A DNA stretch of 64,000 bases from Curvularia sp. ZM96 (Eukaryota; Ascomycota; Dothideomycetes; Pleosporales; Pleosporaceae): positions 4,712,001 to 4,776,000 of the forward strand of contig JAJGBQ010000003.1 in the NCBI GenBank assembly GCA_022457065.1, in the 5' to 3' direction. The first letter of the stretch is position 1; every line of letters begins with the position of its first letter. The translations under genes and the position numbers were made by a program. The notes beneath the pieces were generated by a model. That model made no database searches. It saw only the letters and a program-made list of their open reading frames with translations, and had not been told where the DNA came from. Positions 21,980 through 34,064 of the stretch are shown in pieces.

Positions 21980-24900
21980 TTGATCGGGCTTATTTAGTCC
22001 GTTTATGTTGGATCTGATTTCGACTGGAAAAGATCTGGATAGGACGTAGTTTTACCAATGAAGCTCGTTTCTTCTCTCTTGTGTGGTCCATGGTGAGGAA
22101 TGCGATCTGTGTGCACCGTGGTCTTTCTGATCCACATAGATAGATCCGCGTGGGGTGCCGTTTGTCCACAAAAAAGTCATCGGGTCGTGCGTGGAGATCT
22201 ATGGAGACTGGAGAAGCAGCATTCCTGACGTGCATATGATGTGCAGAGTTGTGGGTTCTGTGTAGATCTTGTTTGGCAAAAGAGCTTGATTGCGCAAGAC
22301 GATGTGGAGAGTTGTTGATCACCTGCGAGGGTATTCAGCTGGTGTGACTGGGATCTTGCCATGATGGCACTCAGGGCTTGATGTCGGTATCCATATCGAC
22401 CTGACTATGTGCATTGTGAAGGTGGGAAGATGTCTGTTGTGTTATATCGACAAAAATAAATAAAAAATACACGAGCATTATGCACAGGGTCCGACTATGT
22501 ATGGTTTCGGACCAAAAGCTATCTCGTGTATAAAGGGACATTGCCTTTTTGGAATAGGGGAAAATAGCATTCACCACTAGCAGCGCCACTAGCAGCGCCG
22601 CTGACGATACGTCTGGCGGGAACTAGTCGGACTGAGTCGCAGTAGAATGAGCAGACGAGATTTGCAACACGGCCAAAACTAGCTTTCGAAAACGTCAGCG
22701 TGAGCATGAGCCGCACTAGCCCCGGGAGACAGGGGTGTCTAGATACTTTGGCCAAACTCTTTATATGAGCATGCGATCCAGGTACTGAAATGGTTGAAAT
22801 CTGATGGATGTTCTTTTTGGCAATGTTGAACTGTATAGACATCCTGTTGAAGAATCGTCTCTCGACAAAGGATTATTCGGCGAGGAGTGCTGAATCTAGC
22901 CGTACCAAGCCGTCCGGTCTGCTTACACCTTAAATTTCTTCGTAAAGCTTATCCTGAAATATGACCCCTGAATGGAACTATGCAGGGTGCTAGATGACGG
23001 TTAGTTTCGTGATACTTATGGTAAGACATGCTTGTAGTGAAGGATGAATCTAGAAAAAAGAGTTCAGCACAAAAAAAGCCCCAGCCGAAGCAGCCTCGAA
23101 GGGGTCGGTGGGGGCGATCCTTGAGCTAGTAGTGTGACTTCTCCGAGCCACCACCAACTGACAGACAGGACTAGTGTTGTGCTATTGCTGTAGAGCTGCA
23201 AGTACTGTTAGAGCAAGCAGATTGTTGAGCAGAATGTGCACAGCCATGTAGTCGGGCCTTGCCATGAAAGAAAGAAGCAGGAAGTCAGATGTTGATTACT
23301 TGTACAGACATCTAGACTTTGATAGTCATAGAATGTCTGGCGAGGAGCCACTTTTGATATTAAGGGTGCTCCAGCAGCGTCATCTTTTCCAACATGAAGA
23401 CAGCCGTGCGGCTAACTGTGGGTGCAACGCAGATTACGGGCAAACCGCGTCAGGAGAAACCAATGGGAGGGTGAGTTTGCGCATTTTGGAAAGAGGTTTG
23501 TTGGCTGGCCCGTGTCCATGAAAGCGGTGTTGTGGGTTGCTACTTGGTTGCTTTATTCTGGTTGAATATGCAGAGTGACGGGGAGAGAGCCTAGATGTTG
23601 AAGATGAGGAGATGCGGTGTCGAGACAAAAAAGCAATGTCGTCTTGGCCAGGCCGACTGCCAGGTTAGCGACCGACTTGGCGGTTCTAGAAGATCTTGGA
23701 GGTCCAAACAAGATGCCTGCAGCGACGATGTCATCGCTGTCTGGTGTTTCATATGGCAGTGGATACGAAGTAGCAGCAGCAGCGTGGGCTGATGGCAAAA
23801 AGATGGGCCCGGCAATGGGAAATGAGACCTCAATCAATGCGGGTCACATAATATGCTTGGCGGACGCTGGCGAGGCTGTTCCTCGGGGGAGCAATCGATA
23901 AGCGAGCGGGCGCAGTAGTTGTGCATTGAACCGGTTCTGGGGAAGGGAATGAGGCTACCGGCCTGGATGACGCGTGCGGACACAGGAACGGCAAAGGAGG
24001 CGGGCGCATGATGCCGCAAATCAACAGTGGTGTAAATAGCAGCTCTGTTTTGTTGGCAGGATTATTGGTGTTGAGCCGGGGTGGAGATTGCAACGGGCGC
24101 GCTAACCGGATGCGGTGGCGGATGTAACCGAATTGGAACGATTGGAGAGCAACGCGCGACGGCGGCCAGGGGCAGTGTGTTTAGTCGAGGCCGCGCAAGC
24201 AGCAGTTGCTTGTTGCGTTTTGGGTTGGGGGCATGGTGGCAAGACAAGATTCCGGGCGGTGTTGAGTCCGCAGTGCAAATGCTACTACAGCACACGTGCC
24301 GTCTTTGCCGCGTAGCTTGTGCAAGTGCGGACGCGGTGGCAGCGTCTGTTGAGCGCCAGCGGCCACGGCAAACAGGAGCGACGACGATGCTAGTGCCGAG
24401 CAGTGCATCATGACGGCGTCGTACTAGCAGCAGGACGGGCGAGGGGCGAGGCCCGCATCTGGTGGATAAGGGAACTGGGAGCTGCTTGGGATAGCAGGCC
24501 GGCCGTGCAGAGGGTGAAATTGGGACCGACGGCCCCCGGCAGGCTCCCGACACGAGAGGCTGCGGTGGCCGAGGAGCGATTCACGACGCAGCCGGCGCGA
24601 TGCTAAGAGAGGGAGAGAAATCAAGAAAGAAACAAACGGCTTGTCAGTAGCATGCAGCAACGGTGTGGCAGCGGCGCGGGCGGCGCCATTGGAGCCTCCC
24701 TGGCACGATTCCATGGCCCGTCTGCGGCATTGCCTGCTTCCAAGGTGAGCATCGATGATGCTGGGCAACGCCCGGCCGCCAATGATCGGCGGCAAAGCCA
24801 CTAGCGCGCGCCCTAGCGCCGGCCATGCCTGGCACCATCGCGCTCCCCTTTTCTCCATGCCCTCGCTCTTGTCCACACGCCTTTCTTCTGCTTGTCTTCC

Positions 24901-25176
24901 CCATCACATTCGCTCTTCACGACCGCGCCTTCTTCCTCCGCGCCACTGGGACTATTTCATTTAATACTGCCTGCTTTTCTAGTTAATTCTTCCTCTCGCT
25001 CCAGCTCTCTTCGACTAGTCACCTCCTGCACGTCCACCCAGCTGAAACGGTGCGAGCTCACTTTCTATCCCAGGTTCGTGTCGCAGCTATCCACGCCGGC
25101 TCCACTGCCGCTGTCGACGCGTCAACTTACATATCGACCCAGTTACCCTCCTGTTCCATTACACAACAGACCAAAA
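21980..25176. other. 3.2-kb intergenic region upstream of ecm33
   Basis: No gene I can support. Open frames up to 163 codons (for example 24062-24553 minus) are overlapping and featureless. The left part to about 23,100 is AT-richer and the right part (24,100-24,900) GC-rich. A short duplicated element, ACTAGCAGCGCC, lies at about 22,577-22,601. The ~200 nt before ecm33 are pyrimidine-rich, as in leaders of highly expressed fungal genes. Confidence 0.55.
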
Positions 25177-26463
25177 ATGCCTTCCATGCTTAGGATTGCC
25201 GCTCCGGCCCTCGTCGCCGCCAGCACCGCCTACGGTACGTCGCCCATCACCTGCCATTGCCTGCCCCTGCTAACACTTCCACCCAGCCGCATCATGCAGC
25301 GTTTCCGCAACCACCACCATTCAGAACGCCGGCGATGCCACTGGTCTGGCTAGCTGCTCGACCTTCACGGGTAGCATCGCCATCGCCACCGGCACCACCG
25401 AAGACATCGCCATCAACGGTGTCAAGAAGATCACCGGTGACCTGATCGCCAATGACAACGACAACATGAAGCAGATCAGTGCCAGCGACCTCGTCACCCT
25501 CGACGGAGCTATGAACCTCCAGGGCCTCACCTCCCTCTACGCTTTGAACTTCCCCAAGCTCAAGACCGTTGACTCGATCAAGTGGCAGGCGCTTCCCAAC
25601 CTCCAGGAGATTGGCTTCACTTCCGAGGTCACCAAGGCCGACAAGATCGATATCCAGAACACCGCTCTCCGTTCGCTCAAGGGTATCAACATCGAGGAGG
25701 CTGACGAGATCTTCATTGCCAACAACGGCTACATTGATGACATCTCCATGCAGCTTGGCAACGTCTCCACTTCGCTGACTCTGGCCGACAACAACGAGGC
25801 CGTCAAGGTCCAGCTCCCCAACCTCATCTGGGCTAGCAACCTTACCTTCCGCTTCTGCGCTTCCGTCTCCGTCCCCTCCCTCGAGACCCTGAACGGCTCT
25901 CTTGGTCTCTACAACAACGGTTTCGAGACCTTCGCCGCTCCCAACCTTACCAGCGTTGGTGAGGCCGTTGCCATTGTCGCCAACGAGCAGCTCAACAACA
26001 TCTCTTTCCCTCTTCTGACCAAGGTCAACGGCAACATCCAGATTGCCAACAACTCCAAGCTTATCGAGGTTGAGGGTTTCCCCAAGCTCAAGAGCATCGG
26101 CGGTGCTTTCGACATGAGCGGTAACTTTACCAGGTACGTCCATTACAGCTCCATGCCTTGGTGCGTTTACTAACAATATCCAGCGTCCAAACCCCTGAGC
26201 TCAACAGCGTCAAGGGTGCCTTCAACCTCCAGTCGTCTGGTCAGCTCAACGACACTTGCGATTTCTACAAGGACCTCCACAAGAAGAAGCTCATTCAGAG
26301 CAAGGACTACACCTGCGAGGGCACTCTCATCGACCCCGGCCAGCAAGGTCACGACGGCACCAAGCAGAGCGGCTCTGGTGACAAGGCCAGCGCTGCCCCT
26401 TCGCTCAGCCCAGTCAACAGTGCTCTTGGTCTTGCCGCCATGGCTGCTGTTTACTTCTTCTAA
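25177..26463 (+). CDS. ecm33: GPI-anchored cell-wall protein Ecm33, 394 aa
   Basis: Three exons, join(25177..25234,25287..26133,26184..26463), with GTACGT donors at both introns. The N-terminus MPSMLRIAAPALVAASTAYGA is a signal peptide, and the first intron falls just before its cleavage site. The body is built of receptor-L-type repeats rich in Leu and Asn (for example LQGLTSLYALNFPKLKTV and LNGSLGLYNNGFETFAAPNL). Several NxS/T sites fit N-glycosylation. The C-terminus has a Ser/Ala/Gly-rich stretch (about GSGDKASAAPS) and a terminal hydrophobic tail (LGLAAMAAVYFF), the signal for a GPI anchor. Ecm33 is needed for wall integrity and correct mannoprotein attachment. Coding bias is strong (C-ending codons), suggesting high expression. 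Confidence 0.95.
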
Positions 26464-27959
26464 ATAGCTGATGACACCGGCGTCGACCGTTATCGCATGA
26501 CTACCCCCAAGATCTGACTCTTTATTTTTTGATAGCGTATCGCATCAAGCAGGCAAGGGTTTGACGCCCGAGCTCGGCTTCTGAGGACTGGAGGGCTCCC
26601 GGGGACGTTTCATGGTTCAGCATGTAACAATTGTATGTATCGTTTGGCTAAGAGGGTCGAGGCAGACTTTTAATCCGCAGTATACCTAAGTCTGCTGAGC
26701 GACGTGGAGTAGCATTGCCAGGAAGGAGGATTCATTTGGGATAGTTCAAGCAGTCGTTCTCTTATCCACCAGTGTTCATATGTCACCAACGGCGTTCAGT
26801 GTGCAGATGCCTAAAAGTCAATTGCAAGCTTTTTTGGTTCCAGATCCGTTGTGCACTTGTCAAGCCTGGCAGCAATCATGTGTGACTTGATAGTCTGCAA
26901 ATGACAGGCTCCACTTGTTCAGTACCAGAAGCTCCGCTCAAAGGTCCACGCCCTTGTAGTAAATTTGGTCGCACTGACAGGGCAGGTTCGGTCATACTCG
27001 TAAATTTAGGGTTGTAAAGTGGCATGATTGCTGAGGAAAAACCAAGAAGCCTGTTGGGTGGTCAATCCAATCCTAGTCCTCTGATGCAGCGTGTGTTCCT
27101 TGTTCAAGTCTTGTTCAAGTCTTGAATTAAAGCTTGCTTAAGCGCTTTTTCTTCTCTGGAAATCCTTCGTCGGCGCGCGTCCCTTTACCGTGGGTCTAGT
27201 TACGCATCTCAACTACATGATAGGTACACCTGGCATTTGGGCAGACAAGACGGGGAAGTAGCAACATTTCTACTTGGCAGGACTAAGTGAACCGCCGATG
27301 GTTGTCAGCAGGATCGAGCAGGGATACTCTTGTGTGTAAGACACAACTTACGAAGTACCCATGATCATTACTACTTTAGAACAGACACTTGATACTGCAC
27401 AAGCCAGCACAACCAACTTGGTGTCTTGGGCGGTGGAAGCCAGGGACGGCTCCCGTAGGTACTGACTTCATTTCTGCGGCGTCGTCATCAGTGGACCGAT
27501 GGCGATTGATCTGCACTTAGCGTTAATTTGCAATTGCACATGCGCCGACTGCCATCAAAGGCAACTTACCTCGCAACACCAAATGCGCCTGTCGCTTGCC
27601 TATCGCTGCTTCCTTATCTAACGGCCCGCATCAGCAGCCAAGCCGCCTCCCACTGGTTCGCGACTTGTTGTCCGCGTCTGTCGCTTCGGCACCTACGAAT
27701 CGAGCATCCTGCGACGTCACCCCAAACACCCAGATAGTTGCACTCCCCAACCTTCGCGCCCCAGGCGCCCCAAACCGCCAATCTGGAGCAATCGCAGCCA
27801 TACTCGCACTCAAACTCGCACTCGCACTCGCCGCCGCGCCATTCACAACGGGAGACGAGCAACACTGACACGGTGAGAGCGCGTAGCTCCTCAATACGGC
27901 TGTCTCAGGCGAGAGGGGACGAGGAGGATCACGACAACGGGGACAGACACCGGCTCAAC
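26464..27959. other. Intergenic: ecm33 3' side and anp1 promoter
   Basis: About 1.5 kb with no supported gene. A small direct repeat of TTGTTCAAGTC lies at 27,100-27,121. The open frame at 27,738-27,959 is continuous with the anp1 frame, but its upstream part lacks an ATG and is probably leader. Confidence 0.5.
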
Positions 27960-29417
27960 ATGCTTGCGGGCAAAGGATACTCGTGGAAGGCTGCCCAGGC
28001 ACGATTGCCGCCCTCGCGACAGATAATACACACATTGCGTAACCCAAGATTCCTGCTGTCTATAGGCCTGTTGACAGCTGTTATCTTGATATGGCGCTCT
28101 ATGGGTTCGGCTACTGGGGAGTTGCATAGGTACGTCGCCTTTGCCCACGGCTGGATACTTTCGCCATGGAATGCTCAATTACTTCGTGCGGCCGTCACTA
28201 ATACCGGGATTCAGGTTTTACTGCTTCGGCCCTTCCAAACCACCAATGCACATGACGGCAAACGAGAATGAAGATTGGCACGCACACTTGACCACACCCG
28301 TTGTATTCAACCACCACAAGCCAATTGAGGTCAATGCTACTGATATCCAGCACGTCGACCTCAATCCCATAAAATCCACTCCCGATGCGATCAAGAATAA
28401 AGAGCGCATCTTGATCCTCACCCCGCTCCGCGATGCGTCCTTCTACCTGCCCAAATATTTTGACCTCGTTGCCCAATTGACCTACCCACACGAGCTGATC
28501 GACCTGGCATTCTTGGTCGGCGATACTACGGACGATACTGTGGCAGTATTGGCCAAGGAGCTGGAGAGGATACAGAACAACCCCGAAATGGCATTTCGGT
28601 CGACCATGATTGTCGAAAAGGACTTTGGTGTCACTCTCTCGCAGAGTGTTGAGGACCGACATGGCTTCGAAGCTCAGGGACCCCGGCGGAAAGCGCTTGG
28701 CAGAGCGAGAAACTACTTGCTCTCAGCTGCCCTGAAGCCAGACCACAGCTGGGTTTACTGGAGAGATGTGGATATTGTCGAGAGTCCGGCCAGAATTATC
28801 GAGGACTTTGTAGCCCATGATCGCGATGTCCTTGTTCCTAGTAAGCAGAGCTTGTTACTACGATTTGGAGGCGGTAATTCTAACCAGCTGCAGACATTTG
28901 GTTCCACAGGTACAAGGAAGAAAACGGGAAAAAGGTTGACATTGAAGGTCGATGTAAGCTTACATTCTACCCAGTCGCATTGGCTCCTACTAACGGAAAT
29001 AGTCGACTACAACTCTTGGCAGGAATCTCCTGAAGGTCTCAAACTCGCGGCTTCATTGGACAAGAATGTTGTCCTGGCAGAAGGTATGCATTGCCTACTT
29101 TTCCCCTCACTGTACTGTAATAACTCTGGGCAGGCTACAAGCAATACCCAACAAAGCGCCGCTACATGGCTAAAATGGGCGATTGGCGCGCCGACAAAGA
29201 CGAGGAGATACCTCTGGACGGAATCGGTGGCGTAAATATTGTCGTAAAGGCAGACGTCCACCGTTCCGGAATCAATTTCCCCTGCTACGCTTTTGAAAAC
29301 CAGGCGGAAACCGAGGGATTTGCCAAGATGGCCCGCAGAGCAGGCTACGGTGTCTACGGACTACCCAACTACGTCGTATGGCATATTGACACGGATGAGA
29401 AGCCTGGAAATGCTTAA
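27960..29417 (+). CDS. anp1: Golgi alpha-mannosyltransferase subunit Anp1 (mannan polymerase II), 406 aa
   Basis: Five exons, join(27960..28129,28215..28840,28894..28953,29003..29083,29134..29417); phases agree and junctions rebuild HRFYCFGPSK, VPNIWFHRYK, GRFDYNSWQ and AEGYKQYP. This is the Anp1/Mnn9/Van1 family, which extends the alpha-1,6-mannan backbone of glycoproteins in the cis-Golgi. It has a short cytosolic tail, one membrane anchor (about FLLSIGLLTAVILIW, 32-46), then the GT62 catalytic domain. The RDVD of HSWVYWRDVDIVESP near residue 240 serves as the DxD metal site. Anp1 is preferred over Mnn9 or Van1 because of DRHGFEAQGPRRK, which matches Anp1. I chose ATG 27960 because MLAGKGYSWKAAQARLPP resembles filamentous orthologues. 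Ends -EKPGNA. Confidence 0.92.
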
Positions 29418-30117
29418 AGGAATGATGGCATGTTACGTGGCGTAGTAGGCGAGAGACAGAAAGCATATACCCAGGAGTCGGGCGCACACGCATTGGTATG
29501 GCTTGGGCTGCGGGAGAGGAACACATCTGTGATACCTTGCATGAGTAACTTAAGGATAGACGGTTTAGTTTTTTTTCCTCCTACGATGACTGAACCGAGA
29601 GTTTGGAGCTTCGTGTTGAAAGCATTTTCAAGTACACCTGTTCGGTGCAGCAGTTGCGCCTTAGATAGAGAGACATTGTAGGCAAGATCCAATAATCGAC
29701 CATGGTCATCCTATGTGAAGTCGTGACCTCTTTTATTCTTTGTATCTCAGTCCATGTTGACTAGTGGGTTACCTCAGAATCTTCCCACAGATTTGAAATC
29801 CATAGAATCCTGCCTCCCACTGTCGATATCGTACATTGATTTGCTGTCGCCATGAAGTAGAAAACCCATGGTCCGACTAGCTTCGCCTTCTCCTATAGCA
29901 TAAACTGTTCGCGCTATCGATGCATTAGAAAACGAATCCCTATTCCTCTTTCAAAGAAAAAAGAGGCCGTGTTGAGAAAGAAGAAAAGAAAAAGGTCGTG
30001 CTGAGAAAGAAAGGCAAAACCTATGACATAACCATCAAGCCGATCGTCAACTGCTAGTCATCGAAGACATGCTCCTAGACACCAAAGACACGGTTTCCAG
30101 TCGCCGAGACACGGTTC

Positions 30118-31906
30118 CTAGTAATCGTAGATTCCTGCCTGGAACTTGCGCTCGTCATAGTACTGGGCACGGATCTTCCTGCCGCGAAACTCCCAGCCCT
30201 CGTCAAATCGATTGACTGCGTTGAGGGCGCTGAGGATGGATTGGAAGCGGATGTAGACAGCGCCGTCTTTGTTGCCCTCATCTAGTATGATCTGCTCGAC
30301 CGGACCGAACTGCATGGCGTTAGTGTAAGAGTCCTAAAGATTTTTATCTTGCGAGATCTCACCTTGGTACTGAATGCTTCACCCATGTCTTGGCGGATGC
30401 CACCATCGTTGCGATCGGCATTTGCGTCCCAGTCGACACCATCTACACAACCCCAGGTAACCACAACCGATGACTCCTCGCCGAATTTACCAGGCTCGTC
30501 TTTCTTGCGTGTGCCACCACGAACATCCCAAACTTGTTGAGATTTGATCTTGTTGTCTTCGCCATCAAGAATGCTTGCTCCTTGCTGACCCTTGCGCATC
30601 TTGACCTCCAGGTGTGTGACGACTCCATCGTTGTTCTTTCCCAGACCCTGGCCCTTTTTGTATCCCATCTTGGCCATCATCGCTTCTGCCTTGCTGATCT
30701 TAGGACGCTTCGACGGACGCTCGTCCAGGTTGGGCTCATCATCCGCATCCCTGGTTGACATATCAGGACGATCGTAACGGACTGGAGCCGCCGAGATAGT
30801 CGCATGTGCATATCTTTCAGGAGGCGCTGAAATAGTCGCGTGCGCATATCGTTCGGGAGGTGCTGAAATGGTCGCATGCGCATATCGCTCGGGAGGCGCT
30901 GAAATAGTTGCACCTTGGTAGCTTGAAGACGTCGGCGCAAAAGCAGCTGGTGGAGGGGGCGGCGGGGGTGGAGTTGTGTGATCATTGGCGACTGACGGAG
31001 GGGGTGGTGCAGGTATCTGGGTAGGCTCCTGGACAGGCTCCTGGGTCGATAAGGATGGTGCGCTGTTTGCTTGTGACTGCGATAGACGCATGCGACGGGC
31101 ATAGGCATCTTCTCCTGTCTGATCAGAGGAAGAGCTTGCAGGGTTATGATCGTAGGAGGCTGGTGGGGCAAAGAATTTCTTCGCGACTGCTGCAGCTGAA
31201 GCCGATCGAGCTGCATGTGAGGCCGCACGAGAGGCTGGACGGGAGGGTTCCAAAGGTTCGTCTGGATGGAGAGCTCTATGCTGATCTGCGGCGGCTTGCA
31301 AGAATGCCTTGAAACCCTCTTTCTTGCGCTGATAGCCGCCACTAGCCCTGTAAGCTCGCAAATTAGAATATCGTTGGGCTTTGTAAGGAGCCTGCGGATT
31401 CCACGAGCCAAACAGCTTGGTGAACTTTTTGTGCTCTTTCTTCCTCTGTTTCTCCTCGTAGTTGCGTGCCCTGCGCTCCTCTATAATGGCAGCATCATCG
31501 TCGGCTGTGCTTCGGTAGTAGTCGATTCCATACTGTTGAGGGTTGGCAGCAGCGGACTCGGGAGCTGCAGAGGGGTCAGAGGGACCTGACGAAGCAGGGG
31601 AAGCCATGGCAGCCTTCGGGATGGTAGGTCTCTTGACGACTGGGCCGGGTTTCTTCGGCTGAGGGCGCTTGATGCTGTGTGGATTATGGAAAGCTGCACA
31701 TCTACATGAGCCATGAATCAAGGTGAAAGTGTGGAGCAGTTCAAGTAGATACCAGGTGCTTTCTTCTGCTGCTCAGCCCTGATCTCTTCCTCTGTGTACT
31801 TGACAGGCGGAGCGGAGATGGTGCCCAAGGCATACGGATTGGGAAGGATGCCCTTTGCATATGGGTTGGGTAGGCCCGGCGCCTTGTTCGGCGGAGGGGA
31901 AGCCAT
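30118..31906 (-). CDS. Splicing factor SPF45-like (G-patch + UHM/RRM), 558 aa
   Basis: Three exons, complement(join(30118..30309,30363..31693,31753..31906)); introns are 59 and 53 nt. The first acceptor is taken as TGTGCAG (31694), which alone keeps frame into AFHNPHSIKRP. SPF45/RBM17 proteins act in 3' splice-site choice and have been linked to DNA repair. The N-terminus has the conserved opening NPYA...NPYALGTISAPP. A long disordered middle follows, with poly-Pro and four near-identical 12-residue repeats (ATISAPPERYAH; nt about 30,772-30,915). The G-patch (AMMAKMGYKKGQGLGKNNDG, about 385-425) and the C-terminal RRM/UHM (FGPVEQIILDEG...GAVYIRF, about 495-558) come last. The usual UHM R-x-F position appears to be W-E-F. 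Strong assignment by domain order. Confidence 0.9.
30772..30915 (-). repeat. Four tandem 36-bp coding repeats in the SPF45-like gene
   Basis: Four in-frame 12-codon units, the last diverged, encode ATISAPPERYAH. They echo the single N-terminal TISAPPVKYTEEE motif of the same protein, suggesting internal expansion of a functional peptide. Confidence 0.8.
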
Positions 31907-32410
31907 GGTGTTGGTGGGCGTGCGAGCGCGACGCGTGCTGTTGTCGATACTGCAGTCTCGTGCGGAAGCAGACTCTCTGTTGGATACGTTAGCAGACGTC
32001 GCTGCAGTCTGGTCACAGCTGTCGAGGCTGCGGCAAGAGGCTGCGGCGAGACGTTGCGATCGGTGGAGAGTAAGAGGTACAAGAGTGGGTGAGTGCGACA
32101 GAGGTGGAGTAGGCGCATGCGGCTCAAGTCTTGGCGCAGCCTCCCCACGCTAAGGCGTTAGCTGCATTACGTATCGCCTCCAGGAACACCTATTGCCGGT
32201 GCCGTCTTGCCAATGCTCCTGTTTCCAATATCCGATAACGGTCATTTGAACATCACAATAGACACATCCGAGCAGGCTTCGGTGTTTGTACAAAATCGAT
32301 AGACTTTAGCTTTGCGCGCCACAGGCATAAAAGGTATCCTCAGAAAAACGTTCCCCCTGGCACTAGTCCTCGCTGATCGCGTTCCCCAGATTCTCCATCT
32401 TGTAATCAAC
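31907..32410. promoter_or_regulatory. Divergent promoter SPF45-like / pcs60
   Basis: 504 nt separate the two start codons, so both promoters lie here. No clear TATA box or named operator is visible. Confidence 0.4.
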
Positions 32411-34064
32411 ATGACTCCCGCTACCTTGGAACAAGCCTTTTCCAAAGACTCACCATCCACGGCCATCATCGTGCCTGGCACACCGGCCTTGACTGTTTCT
32501 TATCAGAAGCTTTCTGCCGATGTGAAGGCTTTCCAGCAGCAATTGGCCAAGGTCGGCGTATCTGCCGAGGCTGCCGTATCCATTGCGCTGCCCAACACGT
32601 ACGAATTCATCGTATCCTTCATCGCCGCGTCGTGGCAGAGGGCCATTGCTGCTCCCTTGAACCCAGCGTACAAACAGTCCGAATTTGAATTCTACATCGA
32701 CGATCTGAGCTCAGCCATTGCGCTGGTCCCCAGAGGCGCATTTGCCCAGGACGCGGCAGCTGTCCGAGCAGCGAGGAAATACAACGCGGCAATCGCAGAG
32801 TGCTACTACAACGGCCGTGAGGTTGTCTTGGACCTCAAGGAGACTGGAAAGCTCGCGGGCAAAACTGCGCCAGTCCAGACCGCCCAGCCTGACGATGTCG
32901 CGTTGGTACTACACACCAGCGGTACCACGGGGCGACCCAAGGCCGTACCACTTACACACCGTAATCTGTTGCGTACCATGAAGAACATTCAAGGTACCTA
33001 CCAACTGACTGCCAAAGACCGGACCATGCTCGTCATGCCTCTCTTCCATGTGCATGGCCTTCTTGCTGGCTTCCTTGCCCCGTTGGCGTCAGGCGGTTCT
33101 GTCATTGTGCCACCAAAGTTTTCTGCCTCTGAGTTCTGGAAAGATTTCCAGGAGCACAAGGCAAACTGGTACACTGCCGTTCCAACCATTCATCAGATCC
33201 TGTTGAAAAGTCCTCTGCCAAGCCCGATGCCGCATATCCGCTTTATTCGATCGTGCTCTAGTCCGCTCTCTCCAAAGACGTTTCATGAACTTGAAAAGGC
33301 ACTCAACGCGCCCGTGTTGGAAGCTTACGCCATGACTGAAGCCGCGCATCAGATGACCAGCAACCCTCTTCCACCAGGCCAGCGCAAGCCTGGTAGTGTG
33401 GGAGTTGGTCAGGGCGTCGAAGTCAAGATCCTCGACGATGCCGGCAATGAAGTGGCGCAGGGCAAAGAAGCAGAGATTTGCATTCGGGGCGAGAACGTTA
33501 CCAAGGGGTACATTAACAACCCTGCCGCTAATGCTTCATCTTTCACCAAGGATGGCTTTTTCCGCACCGGTGACCAAGGCAAGCAAGATGCCGACGGCTA
33601 TGTCATCATTACTGGTCGGATCAAAGAACTAATCAACAAGGGTGGTGAGAAGATCAGCCCTATTGAGCTCGACAATGTCATCGCCCAACACCCTGCCGTA
33701 TCGGAGGCTGTGAGCTTCGCGGTGGAAGATGAAATGTACGGTCAAGATATCGGCCTTGCGATCGTGGTCAAGGAAGGTCAGAAACTTAGTGCAGGAGAGT
33801 TGAAGACATGGCTTGCAGACCGCGTTGCTAAGTTCAAGCTGCCAAAAGAGGTAAGCCTACCTGCTGTTGACAGAGATTTTACGAAACGTTGCCTAACAAT
33901 TTACAGGTCTTCTTCACGGATATCATGTATGTGGTAATTACCCTGTCAGAAGAAACTTGTACTAACCGTCCGCTTCTAGGCCCAAGACTGCGACAGGCAA
34001 GATACAACGACGTCTTGTTGCCGAAGCAATGCTCAAGCAGAGACAATCAAAGCCTAAGCTGTAA
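32411..34064 (+). CDS. pcs60: Peroxisomal oxalyl-CoA synthetase (Pcs60/Fat2 family), 514 aa
   Basis: Three exons, join(32411..33850,33907..33926,33980..34064), including a 20-nt microexon; joined, they read LPKEVFFTDIMPKTATGKIQRR. An ANL-superfamily AMP-forming enzyme: the phosphate loop is LHTSGTTGRPKAVPLTH (near 165), followed by PLFHVHGL, AYAMTEAAHQM (A5), FFRTGDQGKQDADGYVIITGR (A7-A8) and the catalytic lysine in PKTATGKIQRR (A10). Homologues detoxify oxalate by forming oxalyl-CoA. The C-terminal tripeptide is PKL, a weaker form of the SKL peroxisomal signal seen in yeast Pcs60. I chose ATG 32411 (MTPATLEQAF); the ATG at 32312 would add 33 residues not typical of the family. Confidence 0.92.

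Noticed and set aside
24062..24876. Overlapping minus-strand frames (150-163 codons) upstream of ecm33
   Set aside because: Composition reflects local GC and Arg/Pro bias only; no domain and no support from neighbouring exons.
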